In this document: positions 26,939-35,459 of the stretch, in pieces
How the letters are laid out: each line of letters opens with the position of its first letter
Numbering within the stretch: position 1 is the first letter of the stretch
NCBI RefSeq assembly: GCF_900115305.1
Contig: NZ_FOVW01000005.1
Coordinates: 1 to 64,000, forward strand
Length of the DNA: 64,000 bases
Reading direction: 5' to 3'
Origin: Algoriphagus ornithinivorans
GTDB lineage: Bacteria; Bacteroidota; Bacteroidia; Cytophagales; Cyclobacteriaceae
The notes under the pieces: model-generated
Database searches by the model: none
Told to the model about the DNA's origin: nothing
What the model saw: only the letters and a program-made list of their open reading frames with translations
Program-made: the position numbers and the translations under genes

Positions 26939-27844
26939 TTATTTCCACAATTCAGCTGGATATTCTCCAGAATCATGTAATGATTTTAAGGCCTCAATGA
27001 CTACGGGTTTATCTTCTGTGTAGGTCACTCCAAACCAAGTTTTACCTCCAGGTAAAATTTCAAAAGCAGCCTTACCGGACTGGATCAGATTATTAGCTAC
27101 TGTAGGAATATAGAATTCCGACTTGAGATTTTCCTTATTTGCAGGAAGAAAATCCTTCCACATTTGCTCTACATCTGCAAAAACATCCGGATGAAATCCC
27201 CAGAAGTTCATGCTGACAGGAGTATTTTCAGCAATTTCTAGCACCTCACCTTCTCCTTTGCTGAGAATTTTTCCTCCTTCACGAGCGATTGAAGTTCGTT
27301 CGGTCATTCCTATCAATTGCCCTTTCTCATTCGTTTCGCAAACTCCCCGGCTTACAGTTCCATTTTCTGAAAGCACATTTTGAATGGCATAGCCTACCAT
27401 GGCATGTAAATCAGGACGAGCATCTTTTGACAAAAACTTTCCGATCTCTTCGAAAGCTTCCTTTCCGTAAAAATCATCTGCATTGATCACAGCAAAGGGC
27501 TCCTTAACTGCATCCTTTGCACATAATACTGCATGCGCCGTTCCAAATGGCTTTACCCTATCCGCTTGTTTCAATTCCGCAGGCACAAAGCTATCCAAAG
27601 ACTGTATAACCCAATCGACTTCAATTTTACCTTGAAGCTTCGGAAGAAACTTTTCTTTGGCAACATCCAAAATCTCTTGCCTCACGATAAATACGACTTT
27701 TCCGAATCCTGCCCGGATGGCATCAAAAATGGAATATTCTAAAATGGTTTCTCCATTAGGGCCGAAACCGTCAATCTGCTTATTCCCTCCATATCTACTG
27801 CCCATACCAGCAGCTAATACTACTAAAGTTGGTTTTTGAGTCAT
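26939..27844 (-). CDS. sugar-phosphate nucleotidyltransferase-like protein
   Basis: 301 residues of the nucleotidyl transferase fold (GT-A like). The N-terminal nucleotide-binding signature is LAAGMGSRYGGNKQ, the uridine/metal-contact region is INADDFYG, and PFGTAHAVLCAKD resembles the pyrophosphorylase substrate loop. It has no hexapeptide-repeat C-terminal domain, so it is the short form, close to UTP-glucose-1-phosphate uridylyltransferases. The actual sugar and nucleotide cannot be named. It is a monocistronic unit with its own promoter element and terminator. Confidence 0.85.
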   Translation of the reverse strand: MTQKPTLVVLAAGMGSRYGGNKQIDGFGPNGETILEYSIFDAIRAGFGKVVFIVRQEILDVAKEKFLPKLQGKIEVDWVIQSLDSFVPAELKQADRVKPFGTAHAVLCAKDAVKEPFAVINADDFYGKEAFEEIGKFLSKDARPDLHAMVGYAIQNVLSENGTVSRGVCETNEKGQLIGMTERTSIAREGGKILSKGEGEVLEIAENTPVSMNFWGFHPDVFADVEQMWKDFLPANKENLKSEFYIPTVANNLIQSGKAAFEILPGGKTWFGVTYTEDKPVVIEALKSLHDSGEYPAELWK

Positions 27845-27872
27845 TCCTCTGTGTATCTGTTAAAAACGTGTG

Positions 27873-27880
27873 CAAAATTA
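27873..27880 (-). promoter_or_regulatory. -7 promoter element for the nucleotidyltransferase gene
   Basis: TAATTTTG on the minus strand, an exact TAnnTTTG, 28 bases before the ATG at 27844. Confidence 0.45.
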
Positions 27881-28056
27881 ATTGAATTGCCCACTGCAAC
27901 AAGTAAATGAAATTCTAAATTGGATCTTGACAGGTTTAAAAATCATCCAGAATTTTATTTTTAAACATATATTTTTTCAAATAAGGGCCATTCAACACCC
28001 ATAATTATCAAATTGAGAGGCGAATTTTTCAAAATCAAGATATTTTTTTAACCCAT

Positions 28057-28089
28057 TTTTGATTTTCATGTAAAATTTAAAGTACTTTC
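28057..28089 (+). promoter_or_regulatory. probable promoter of the PII-amt operon
   Basis: TTTTG (28057-28061) and TACTTTC (28083-28089, one mismatch to TAnnTTTG) are separated by 21 bases, the same spacing as in the M28 promoter. It places transcription start near the ATG at 28090, so translation should begin at 28129. I saw no obvious nitrogen-regulator site. Confidence 0.4.
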
Positions 28090-28128
28090 ATGCCGAATTC
28101 TCAACAAACCTTTAAACTCATTGAAAAA

Positions 28129-28467
28129 ATGAAAAAAATAGAAGCGATTATCCGGACTTCACGCTTTGAGCAAATTCATGCCTGTATTTCCGGTTTGGGA
28201 GTGAAATTTCTCTCCTTCTATGAAATCAAGGGAATGGGCTTCGAACACGCCCGGCAGGAAATGTACCGCGGAGTCGCCTATGAACCCGCATACATTCCAA
28301 GAACGAAATTGGAAATCGTCACTACAGATGATCTGGTAGAATCAGTCATTCAATGCATTCTGAAAGAAGGTAAAACAGGAGAAATCGGAGACGGAAAAAT
28401 CTTTGTTTTCGATGTATTGGAAGCTTACAGAATAAGAAATAACGATCAAGGCGAAAAAGCGCTTTAA
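28129..28467 (+). CDS. PII-family nitrogen regulatory protein, divergent T-loop
   Basis: 112 residues from the ATG at 28129 (MKKIEAIIR), the standard PII start; an in-frame ATG at 28090 would add 13 atypical residues. The C-terminal half is typical: GEIGDGKIFVFDV with K90, and RIR with R101 and R103, which bind ATP phosphates. The T-loop is not typical: compared with E. coli GlnB, positions 38, 39 and 58 are Phe, Glu and Arg instead of Arg, Gln and Lys. Q39 and K58 contribute to Mg-ATP and 2-oxoglutarate binding. Tyr51 is kept. The gene lies 24 bases before amt, so it is functionally a GlnK-like partner of the transporter, perhaps with altered 2-oxoglutarate sensing. Confidence 0.92.
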   Translation: MKKIEAIIRTSRFEQIHACISGLGVKFLSFYEIKGMGFEHARQEMYRGVAYEPAYIPRTKLEIVTTDDLVESVIQCILKEGKTGEIGDGKIFVFDVLEAYRIRNNDQGEKAL

Positions 28468-28491
28468 TAATCACCGAACCTATTCAAACCT

Positions 28492-29721
28492 ATGCAAGAA
28501 TTATTTACCGTCAACAACCTGTGGATGATGATGGCCACCATTTTGGTCTTCATTATGCACTTGGGCTTTGCTAGTCTGGAGGCCGGACTGACAAGAGCAA
28601 AAAATACCGTCAACATCCTATTTAAAAACACCATTATCCCTGCAATAGGGCTTTTAACCTATGCACTGGTTGGGTTTAACTTGATGTATCCGGGAGCAGG
28701 ATTCGAAGGAGCTGTTTTTGGCTTCGCCGGTTTTGGTCTCGACCTTCCTGAAGGTTGGGATACTTCTAATTATAATGAAGGCTATACTTTCTTTACAGAT
28801 TTTATCTTTCAGGCAATGTTTGCAGCCACAGCTGCTACGATAGTGTCCGGAGCTGTTGCTGAGCGCATCAAGCTAGGACCATTTATTTTCTTTTCTATTC
28901 TCTACGTGGCCATTTGCTATCCAATTGTAGGAATGTGGAAATGGGGAGGAGGATTTTTGAATACTTTGGATACTCCATTTTATGATTTTGCAGGATCTAC
29001 GATTGTTCACTCAGTGGGTGGCTGGGGTGCCCTCATAGGAGCCTTCTTATTAGGTCCTAGAATCGGCAAATACACCGAAAGAGGAATGAGTGCTATTCCA
29101 GGTCATAATTTGCCACTTGCAACCTTTGGTGTCTTCTTACTTTGGTTTGGCTGGTTTGGCTTCAACGGGGGATCCGTTTTGAGCGCAGACCCGGGAGCCG
29201 TTTCCAAAGTATTTGTGACTACTTCTATGGCTGCTGCTGCAGGAGCTTTTGGAGCTTTGCTTGTTTCCTACATCAAATTCAAATCCTATGATATCACCAT
29301 GGTACTCAACGGTATCTTGGCTGGACTAGTGGGAATCACCGCCGGGGCAGATCAAATGAGTTTGAATGAATCAGTCATCATCGGTTTTATAGGTGGTGGA
29401 TTGGTAGTCTTTGGCGTAGTCCTGTTTGATAAAATCAAAGTGGACGATCCAGTGGGAGCTATTTCCGTGCACTTAGTCGGAGGTATTTGGGGAACATTGG
29501 CTGTCGGAATCTTTGGAGATTTGGCAGGCTGGAGTCAGTTTGTATCCCAACTAATAGGAGTAGGAGCTGTAGGATTTTTCTGTGTGCTTTTCGCAGGAAT
29601 TATTTTCTATTCCATGAAAAAAACTATTGGTATTCGGGTAGATGAAAAAGAAGAAGTAGAAGGACTGGATATCAATGAGCATGGCATGAGAGCCTATCCC
29701 GATTTTGCCAGCAAAGATTAA
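28492..29721 (+). CDS. amt: ammonium transporter
   Basis: 409 residues, Amt/Mep/Rh family, with 11 expected membrane helices. The N terminus LWMMMATILVFIMHLGFASLEAG and the motif RAKNTVNILFKN are typical. The pore twin histidines are in STIVHSVGGWGALIGA and GAISVHLVGGIWG. There is no cleavable signal peptide and no fused signalling domain. It forms an operon with the upstream PII gene; such PII proteins plug the Amt pore with their T-loop when nitrogen is plentiful. A strong terminator follows. Confidence 0.96.
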   Translation: MQELFTVNNLWMMMATILVFIMHLGFASLEAGLTRAKNTVNILFKNTIIPAIGLLTYALVGFNLMYPGAGFEGAVFGFAGFGLDLPEGWDTSNYNEGYTFFTDFIFQAMFAATAATIVSGAVAERIKLGPFIFFSILYVAICYPIVGMWKWGGGFLNTLDTPFYDFAGSTIVHSVGGWGALIGAFLLGPRIGKYTERGMSAIPGHNLPLATFGVFLLWFGWFGFNGGSVLSADPGAVSKVFVTTSMAAAAGAFGALLVSYIKFKSYDITMVLNGILAGLVGITAGADQMSLNESVIIGFIGGGLVVFGVVLFDKIKVDDPVGAISVHLVGGIWGTLAVGIFGDLAGWSQFVSQLIGVGAVGFFCVLFAGIIFYSMKKTIGIRVDEKEEVEGLDINEHGMRAYPDFASKD

Positions 29722-29750
29722 TTTCATTTTTTAACCACCAACCAAAAAAG

Positions 29751-29785
29751 AGCCCCGGTCAAATTGATCGGGGCTTGTTGTTTTT
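29751..29785 (+). terminator. terminator after amt
   Basis: A ten-pair stem, 29751-29760 with 29766-29775 (one wobble), and a T run at 29781-29785. The small minus-strand gene beyond it ends at 29784, so its stop overlaps the T run. Confidence 0.83.
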
Positions 29786-29972
29786 AGATCGCAGGTTGAA
29801 AATACCGATTTAGAATTGATTGGTGAACTTTACCAAACATCTCATAGCACCAGTTCTTAAATTCCTCGACTTCAGTTGGTAAAATAAGTCGAAGGCCCTT
29901 TCGCAGTTCCCTTTCAAACAAATAGGTTGAGAAGCTGACTTTTTGCAAAATGGTCTTCACATATTCTATCAT
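29784..29972 (-). CDS. small conserved-looking protein, unknown
   Basis: 62 residues with no signal peptide or membrane helix. It begins MIEYVKTILQKVSF and is charged and helical (for example FERELRKGLRLILPTEVEEF), with one Cys in NWCYEMF. I recall similar ~60-residue products of unknown function in Cytophagales, but cannot verify this. It has its own intergenic space on the upstream side and ends at the amt terminator. No role can be given. Confidence 0.6.
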   Translation of the reverse strand: MIEYVKTILQKVSFSTYLFERELRKGLRLILPTEVEEFKNWCYEMFGKVHQSILNRYFQPAI

Positions 29973-30087
29973 AGTTTAAAGAGTTTAGGGTTTATTAACT
30001 GATTTTAAGTATCCATACGAAGGCTTTTCCTTCATTGTTACGTAAAATTAGGGTTCCAAAAATGGAATTATCCTTAATTTCGCAACT

Positions 30088-31533
30088 ATGTCTAAAACGC
30101 TCATCATTTCCTTTTTGGTATTTTGCTGTACCTTTTTCTCTCAAAACCTCCTTGCGCAGGAAGTAGAGGTGGAATTAGGCCCAAACCAGATAGGACTGAA
30201 TGAAACTTTCACCATTAAAATAAACGTAGCCAACGAAAAAATCAAGTCCTACGATCAATTCCCTGAAATTCCGGGCTTCCAAAAACAAGGAATTTCGCAA
30301 TCATCCTCCATGAATGTGATCAACGGACAGGTGACTAGTTCCAATAGTATTATTCAGTATTATAAGCCCTCCAGAAAAGGTGAGTTTACTCTTCCCTCTT
30401 TCTCCATTACCATCAACGGGAAAGAGTTTGATTTCGCGGGCAAAACTATCTCCGTAACGGATCCTGTAAGTGCCCAAAACCTAGGAGGCAACAATTACGA
30501 CCCCTTTGCAGAGTTTTTTGGAAGAAATGCCGAAGAACCTGAATATATAGAGCTAGACGACGAGGCTTTTTTCTCTGTAACTGTAGATAAGGAAGAAATA
30601 TATGCGGGAGAGGGATTTTCTCTTACGCTTGCTTTTTACATGTCTGAAAATAATCAAGCTCCATTTAATTTTTATAAGCCAGGAGAGCAATTGGATGGAG
30701 TTTTGAAAAAAATCAAACCATCCAATGCTTGGGAGGAAAACTACAACATTTCCAATATCGAACCAGAGCAAATCACTATCAACAATAAGCGCTGGGTGAG
30801 GTACAAGGTTTATGAGGCAACTTTCTTCCCTTTCTCCGAAGGAAAAATTCAAATACCGAGTATCCCTTGGGAAATGATCAAATATAGAGTCGCAAAGAAC
30901 CCTACTTTTTTTGGAGCAAATAGACAGGAAGACTTTAAGACCTTTTATTCTGCTCCAAAAACTATCACAGTGAAACCTTTGCCTCCACATCCTTTGAGAA
31001 ATGAGGTGGCAGTTGGTCAATATCAATTACGGGAAAACATCACTGAGTTGGAAGTAGAAACCGGAGAAGGCTTCAATTACAATTTTGGAATCAGCGGCGT
31101 AGGAAACATTAACGCTATTTCAGAGCCTCGAAGAATCTCAGGAGGTAATCTCAATACCTACGACCCGAATGTGAGACAACAAATCAACCGGGGATATGGA
31201 AGAGTTTCGGGTATCAAAGAGTTTAACTATTACATCACCATCAATGAAGCTTCTGAGGTAGATCTAGCCAAGCATTTTGAATGGATCTATTTTGATCCTG
31301 CAAGAGCAGTTTATGATACGCTCAGACCTTCAGCAAAGATTAAAGTAGTGGGAGAGAGCAAAGTAAACCAAGCCATCTCCAGTCAAAGACTGGGAGGAAT
31401 TTATGATAGAATTGGGAGTGAAGACAACCAATTTTTAAACGAGCGATATAAATACTATTTTACGACCGCAATCAACCTGCTTTTATTGGCTTCAGTGGTC
31501 TTTTTGGCGGTTATAATTATTCGAAAGAAGTAA
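30088..31533 (+). CDS. batD: BatD family protein
   Basis: 481 residues. A signal peptide ends LLAQ; the exported part consists of immunoglobulin-like beta domains characteristic of BatD ([16 protein letters not shown], then [24 protein letters not shown] and [22 protein letters not shown]). One C-terminal membrane helix (about 458-477) ends in RKK, so the protein faces the periplasm. BatD belongs to the Bat aerotolerance set that usually acts with BatA/B and a MoxR ATPase; none of those genes is nearby, so this is an isolated copy. The stop overlaps the aroC start by one base (TAATG). Confidence 0.88.
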   Translation: MSKTLIISFLVFCCTFFSQNLLAQEVEVELGPNQIGLNETFTIKINVANEKIKSYDQFPEIPGFQKQGISQSSSMNVINGQVTSSNSIIQYYKPSRKGEFTLPSFSITINGKEFDFAGKTISVTDPVSAQNLGGNNYDPFAEFFGRNAEEPEYIELDDEAFFSVTVDKEEIYAGEGFSLTLAFYMSENNQAPFNFYKPGEQLDGVLKKIKPSNAWEENYNISNIEPEQITINNKRWVRYKVYEATFFPFSEGKIQIPSIPWEMIKYRVAKNPTFFGANRQEDFKTFYSAPKTITVKPLPPHPLRNEVAVGQYQLRENITELEVETGEGFNYNFGISGVGNINAISEPRRISGGNLNTYDPNVRQQINRGYGRVSGIKEFNYYITINEASEVDLAKHFEWIYFDPARAVYDTLRPSAKIKVVGESKVNQAISSQRLGGIYDRIGSEDNQFLNERYKYYFTTAINLLLLASVVFLAVIIIRKK

Positions 31534-32618
31534 TGGGGAATTCATTTGGAAAGCTCTTCAAAATCACCACATTCGGTGAATCCCATGGAGTAGCTTTAGG
31601 AGTAACGATAGAAGGTTGTCCTGCAGGCTTAAAAATCGATGAAGATTTCATTCGGGCTGAAATGCAACGAAGAAAACCGGGCCAATCAAAAATTACCACA
31701 CAAAGAAAAGAAGAAGACGAGATAGAAATCCTTTCCGGAATTTTTGAAGGACAAACTACCGGAACTCCGATTGGAATTGTCATTCGTAATGCCGACCAAA
31801 AGAGTAAGGACTATTCTCATATCTCAGATAAATTTCGCCCTTCCCACGCAGATTATACCTATTTTGAAAAATACGGGCTTCGGGATTACCGGGGTGGAGG
31901 CCGTAGTTCGGCTAGAGAAACCGCAGCTCGAGTAGCGGCCGGGGCCATAGCAAAACAGCTATTAGCAACAAAAGGAATTTCTGTTCAAGCCTTTGTATCT
32001 CAGGTTGGAGATCTTGCTTTGAAGAAACCTTATCAAGAATTGGATCTTCACAAAGCTGAGGAAAATATTGTGAGATGTCCAGACCCTGAAACTGCTGATC
32101 AAATGATCGAATTGATCGATTCAGTTAGGAAGGACCGTGATACTATTGGCGGTATTGTCAGCTGTGTAATCAAAAATACTCCGGCTGGATTGGGAGAACC
32201 AGTATTTGATCGCTTACATGCAGAGCTCGGAAAAGCTATGCTTAGTATCAATGCTGTGAAAGGATTTGAGTTTGGCTCCGGTTTCGAAGGGGTAAAAATG
32301 AGAGGCTCCCAGCACAATGATGCAATTGTAAAAGAAGGCGATCAAATCAAAACCTTAACCAACCACTCAGGCGGAATTCAAGGCGGAATTTCAAACGGAG
32401 AGGACATCTATTTTAAAGTAGCCTTCAAACCCGTGGCCACTATTATGCAAGATCAGGACTCCATCAATGAGGCTGGTGAAAAGGTAACCGTTTCAGGAAA
32501 AGGACGCCATGATCCTTGTGTAGTGCCTAGAGCCGTACCAATCGTGGAAGCAATGGCCGCTTTGGTCATAGCTGATTACCTTTTATTGTCAAAAACCAAT
32601 AAACTTCGAGATCTTTAA
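31533..32618 (+). CDS. aroC: chorismate synthase
   Basis: 361 residues. Converts 5-enolpyruvylshikimate-3-phosphate to chorismate with reduced FMN, the last step of the shikimate pathway. Signatures include [18 protein letters not shown] at the N terminus, [14 protein letters not shown], the [20 protein letters not shown] segment, and the C-terminal [17 protein letters not shown]. The length is standard. Start and preceding stop overlap by one base, so it is translationally coupled to batD, with which it has no known functional link. A symporter gene follows after ten bases. Confidence 0.97.
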   Translation: MGNSFGKLFKITTFGESHGVALGVTIEGCPAGLKIDEDFIRAEMQRRKPGQSKITTQRKEEDEIEILSGIFEGQTTGTPIGIVIRNADQKSKDYSHISDKFRPSHADYTYFEKYGLRDYRGGGRSSARETAARVAAGAIAKQLLATKGISVQAFVSQVGDLALKKPYQELDLHKAEENIVRCPDPETADQMIELIDSVRKDRDTIGGIVSCVIKNTPAGLGEPVFDRLHAELGKAMLSINAVKGFEFGSGFEGVKMRGSQHNDAIVKEGDQIKTLTNHSGGIQGGISNGEDIYFKVAFKPVATIMQDQDSINEAGEKVTVSGKGRHDPCVVPRAVPIVEAMAALVIADYLLLSKTNKLRDL

Positions 32619-32628
32619 ACCCAGCCTC

Positions 32629-33957
32629 ATGAGGAAGAAAATACCTTTACATACAAAAATTATTATTGGTTTGGTTTTAGGCTTGGTTTTCGGTCTAGTG
32701 GTGATCAAAACTAACCTGCCTAATTCTTTCACCATTGATTATATCAAACCAATAGGTACTATTTTCATCAATGCGCTCAAAATGATCGCGGTGCCTCTTG
32801 TTTTGGCCTCTTTGATTGTAGGCGTTTCCAACTTAGGTGACATCTCCAAACTCAGCAGAATTGGTGGAAAAACCATAGGAACATACTTGGTCACAACCGT
32901 GATCGCTATCAGTATTGGTTTGATTTTGGTAAACATTTTCAAACCAGGAAAAAGTCTTCCAGTAGAGACTAGAGAAAGTTTGATGCAGCTTTACGAAGGA
33001 GACGCAGGCTCCAAAGTGGGAGTTGCGGCAGAATTACAGCAACAAAGTCCTTTGCAGCCTTTGGTTGATATTGTACCACAAAACTTTTTCCTAGCAACTA
33101 CCGACAATGGAGCTATGCTTCAGGTAGTTTTTTTCGCAATTATTGTAGGGATAGCCTTGCTTCAAATTCCTAAGGAAAAGGGAAATCCTGTCATCGCCTT
33201 CTTCGACGGCTTTAATGATGTCATTATCCAAATCGTGAACTATATCATGATGATTGCACCTTATGGTGTTTTTGCATTGATGGCATCTCTAATTGTAGAA
33301 ATCGCCGGAGATAATCCGGATTCTGCAATAGAATTACTTTTGGCTTTATTGAAATATAGTCTAGTGGTCGTCGGAGGTTTGCTCATGATGATCATGGTGA
33401 TTTATCCCTTGATCTTGATGGCCTTTACTAAGGTCAAATATTTGGACTTCTTCAAAGCTATCAGACCTGCTCAATTATTGGCTTTTTCTACAAGCTCCAG
33501 TTCTGCTACCCTTCCGGTGACTATGAAGCAGGTTGAGGAAGAAATCGGAGTTTCTGAGGAAGTATCCAGCTTTGTTCTACCTCTGGGTGCTACGGTTAAT
33601 ATGGATGGAACCAGCCTTTACCAAGGGGTTGCGGCAGTATTTATCGCCCAGGCTTTAGGGATGGATTTATCTTTGACTCAACAGCTGATGATTGTATTGA
33701 CAGCAACCTTAGCTTCCATTGGTTCGGCAGGTGTACCTGGCGCTGGTTTGATTATGTTGATCATCGTTTTGGAATCTATCGGTGTTCCGGCTGCAGGTAT
33801 CGCCTTGATCATAGCACCGGATAGAATTTTGGACATGTTCCGAACCGTGGTCAATGTTACGGGAGATGCTACCGTCTGTACCATTGTGGCAAGTACCGAA
33901 GGTGAATTGCCAGATGGATTGATAAGAAAAAGTAATCCTTTGACTCCTAACGAATAA
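32629..33957 (+). CDS. dicarboxylate/amino acid:cation symporter (DAACS family)
   Basis: 442 residues, related to GltP/DctA transporters that import glutamate, aspartate or C4-dicarboxylates with protons or sodium. Family motifs are the serine-rich hairpin FSTSSSSATLPVTMKQVEE and the substrate/cation site TVNMDGTSLYQGVAAVFIAQ, followed by the second re-entrant loop SIGSAGVPGAGLIMLIIVLES. Eight membrane helices plus two hairpins are expected. The substrate cannot be decided from the sequence. The gene follows aroC closely and ends at a strong terminator. Confidence 0.93.
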   Translation: MRKKIPLHTKIIIGLVLGLVFGLVVIKTNLPNSFTIDYIKPIGTIFINALKMIAVPLVLASLIVGVSNLGDISKLSRIGGKTIGTYLVTTVIAISIGLILVNIFKPGKSLPVETRESLMQLYEGDAGSKVGVAAELQQQSPLQPLVDIVPQNFFLATTDNGAMLQVVFFAIIVGIALLQIPKEKGNPVIAFFDGFNDVIIQIVNYIMMIAPYGVFALMASLIVEIAGDNPDSAIELLLALLKYSLVVVGGLLMMIMVIYPLILMAFTKVKYLDFFKAIRPAQLLAFSTSSSSATLPVTMKQVEEEIGVSEEVSSFVLPLGATVNMDGTSLYQGVAAVFIAQALGMDLSLTQQLMIVLTATLASIGSAGVPGAGLIMLIIVLESIGVPAAGIALIIAPDRILDMFRTVVNVTGDATVCTIVASTEGELPDGLIRKSNPLTPNE

Positions 33958-33977
33958 AGGTTTTAAGAGTATAAACG

Positions 33978-34010
33978 AAAGGCCAGAGCAGATAAGCTTT
34001 GGCCTTTTGT
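33978..34010 (+). terminator. terminator after the DAACS symporter gene
   Basis: A 12-pair stem, 33978-33989 with 33996-34007 (one wobble), with a short T run. Confidence 0.8.
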
Positions 34011-34050
34011 CTTTTCTGAGAAAATCCGACGTTTTCAGGAACTTATGCCT

Positions 34051-34058
34051 TATTTTTG
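34051..34058 (+). promoter_or_regulatory. -7 promoter element for the ccm operon
   Basis: TATTTTTG, an exact TAnnTTTG, 26 bases before the ccmC ATG at 34084. No clear -33 element. Confidence 0.5.
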
Positions 34059-34083
34059 CGCTTGAAAAAGCAAAAATTACCCT

Positions 34084-34758
34084 ATGCGCCAATCCTGGTG
34101 GAAAATCCTGGCCATTGCCCTGCTCATTTATACCTTAACGGCAGGTTTACTGATGGACGTTCCAAGACTTCCAATTCTGAATGAAACTATCCGTGCATTG
34201 CATTTTCATGTCACGATGTGGTTTGGGATGATTCTTATGTTGATGGTATCTGTGTATTACAGTATCAAATACCTACGGAGCAATGATTTGAATCACGATG
34301 ACATGGCGATTGAATTCACCAATGCAGCGATTCTTTTCGGAGTACTTGGAATTGTTACGGGTATGCTTTGGGCAAAATTTACATGGGGAGATTACTGGAG
34401 CGGTGATCCCAAGCAAAACGCATCTGCAATAGGCCTTTTGATGTATTTTGCCTATTTAATTCTGAGAAACTCTCTGACTGATATGCAGCAAAGAGCAAGA
34501 ATAGGTGCCATTTACAACATCTTTGCTTTTGCAGCATTTATTCCCCTCATCTTTGTACTGCCAAGATTAACCGATAGCCTGCATCCTGGAAACGGTGGAA
34601 ATCCTGGCTTTAATGCCTATGACCTTGACTCTAAATTGAGGATGGTTTTCTATCCGGCCATTATCGGTTGGACGCTTTTGGGTGCTTGGATAGCAACAGT
34701 CCGCGTGAGAATGCGTAGAGTGGAAAGAACTTTGGAAGATAAAATGATTAATTCCTGA
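34084..34758 (+). CDS. ccmC: cytochrome c maturation haem-handling protein CcmC
   Basis: 224 residues with about six membrane helices. The haem-handling family motif is in the loop after helix 3: KFTWGDYWSGDPKQNASAIG, a variant of the tryptophan-rich WWD motif (WGxxWxWDP), with Gly in place of the middle Trp. Histidines flanking the loop (HFHVTMWFG and SLHPG) are the expected haem ligands. CcmC attaches haem to CcmE. It is the first gene of a four-gene operon with gaps of 3, 8 and 27 bases. The ABC subunits CcmA and CcmB are not in the window. Confidence 0.92.
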   Translation: MRQSWWKILAIALLIYTLTAGLLMDVPRLPILNETIRALHFHVTMWFGMILMLMVSVYYSIKYLRSNDLNHDDMAIEFTNAAILFGVLGIVTGMLWAKFTWGDYWSGDPKQNASAIGLLMYFAYLILRNSLTDMQQRARIGAIYNIFAFAAFIPLIFVLPRLTDSLHPGNGGNPGFNAYDLDSKLRMVFYPAIIGWTLLGAWIATVRVRMRRVERTLEDKMINS

Positions 34759-34761
34759 TAG

Positions 34762-35007
34762 ATGAAAAAATTACTAACAATATTCTTCTTGGTTTTGAGC
34801 CTATCCGTCATGGCACAGGAAAAAATCCCTGTGACAGAATCGGATTATTCCAATAATTCCGTGGAAATGGCTGATCAGCTTAGAGCTGATGGAAAAATCT
34901 ACGTGCTGGTTGGGATAATTGGGATCATTTTCGCAGGAATTACTGTTTATCTAATCAGTACGGAAAGAAAGATCAGTAAACTGGAAAAAAGCATTTCCAC
35001 CAAATAA
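34762..35007 (+). CDS. ccmD: CcmD-like small membrane protein
   Basis: 81 residues. A signal-like N terminus (LLTIFFLVLSLSVMAQ) is followed by a short linker, one membrane helix (about 47-66, IYVLVGIIGIIFAGITVYLI) and a charged tail (STERKISKLEKSI). CcmD in other bacteria is a short single-helix protein that helps release haem-loaded CcmE from CcmC. Identification rests on the position between ccmC and ccmE plus helix and tail; the extra N-terminal hydrophobic segment is longer than in the proteobacterial protein. Confidence 0.75.
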   Translation: MKKLLTIFFLVLSLSVMAQEKIPVTESDYSNNSVEMADQLRADGKIYVLVGIIGIIFAGITVYLISTERKISKLEKSISTK

Positions 35008-35015
35008 GTCAAATT

Positions 35016-35432
35016 ATGAAAAAAGGACATATCATCGGAATCGGCATCATCGCTATAGCCATTGTGATTATCATGACTTCAATAGGAGATGCGAGCAGCT
35101 ACGAAACTTTCAATACTGCTTTGGAAATGAAGCAGGATGGAAATGATAAAGCCATCCACGTAGTTGGCCAATTGAAAAAGAACCCATCTGGTGAGGTAGA
35201 GGGACTTCAAGTGAGAGATGACAAAACATCCTTTACCTTTATTTTGGTGGATAATGATGGAACAGAACAGGAAGTGTTCTACAACGAGCCAGTGCCTGCT
35301 GATTTTACAAGATCAGAATCGGTAGTAGTGATTGGCTCTTACAAGAATGACGAGATATTTATCGCAGACAAAATCCTGATGAAGTGTCCTTCCAAATATC
35401 AGGAAACAGAAGTGCAGGCGGCGGGAATGTGA
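35016..35432 (+). CDS. ccmE: periplasmic haem chaperone CcmE, Cys-type
   Basis: 138 residues. One N-terminal membrane anchor (about 5-22) is followed by the OB-fold domain (HVVGQLKKNPSGEVEGLQV, FTFILVDNDG, VVVIGSYKNDEIFIADKIL). In the proteobacterial protein haem binds covalently to a His in HxxxY; here the corresponding segment is LMKCPSKYQE, so the residue is Cys and the motif is CxxxY. This is the variant described for archaea and some anaerobic bacteria. It should receive haem from CcmC and pass it to CcmF. The C-terminal tail after Tyr is very short. Confidence 0.92.
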   Translation: MKKGHIIGIGIIAIAIVIIMTSIGDASSYETFNTALEMKQDGNDKAIHVVGQLKKNPSGEVEGLQVRDDKTSFTFILVDNDGTEQEVFYNEPVPADFTRSESVVVIGSYKNDEIFIADKILMKCPSKYQETEVQAAGM

Positions 35433-35459
35433 GGCAGAAAGCAATAGATCCAAAAATTC

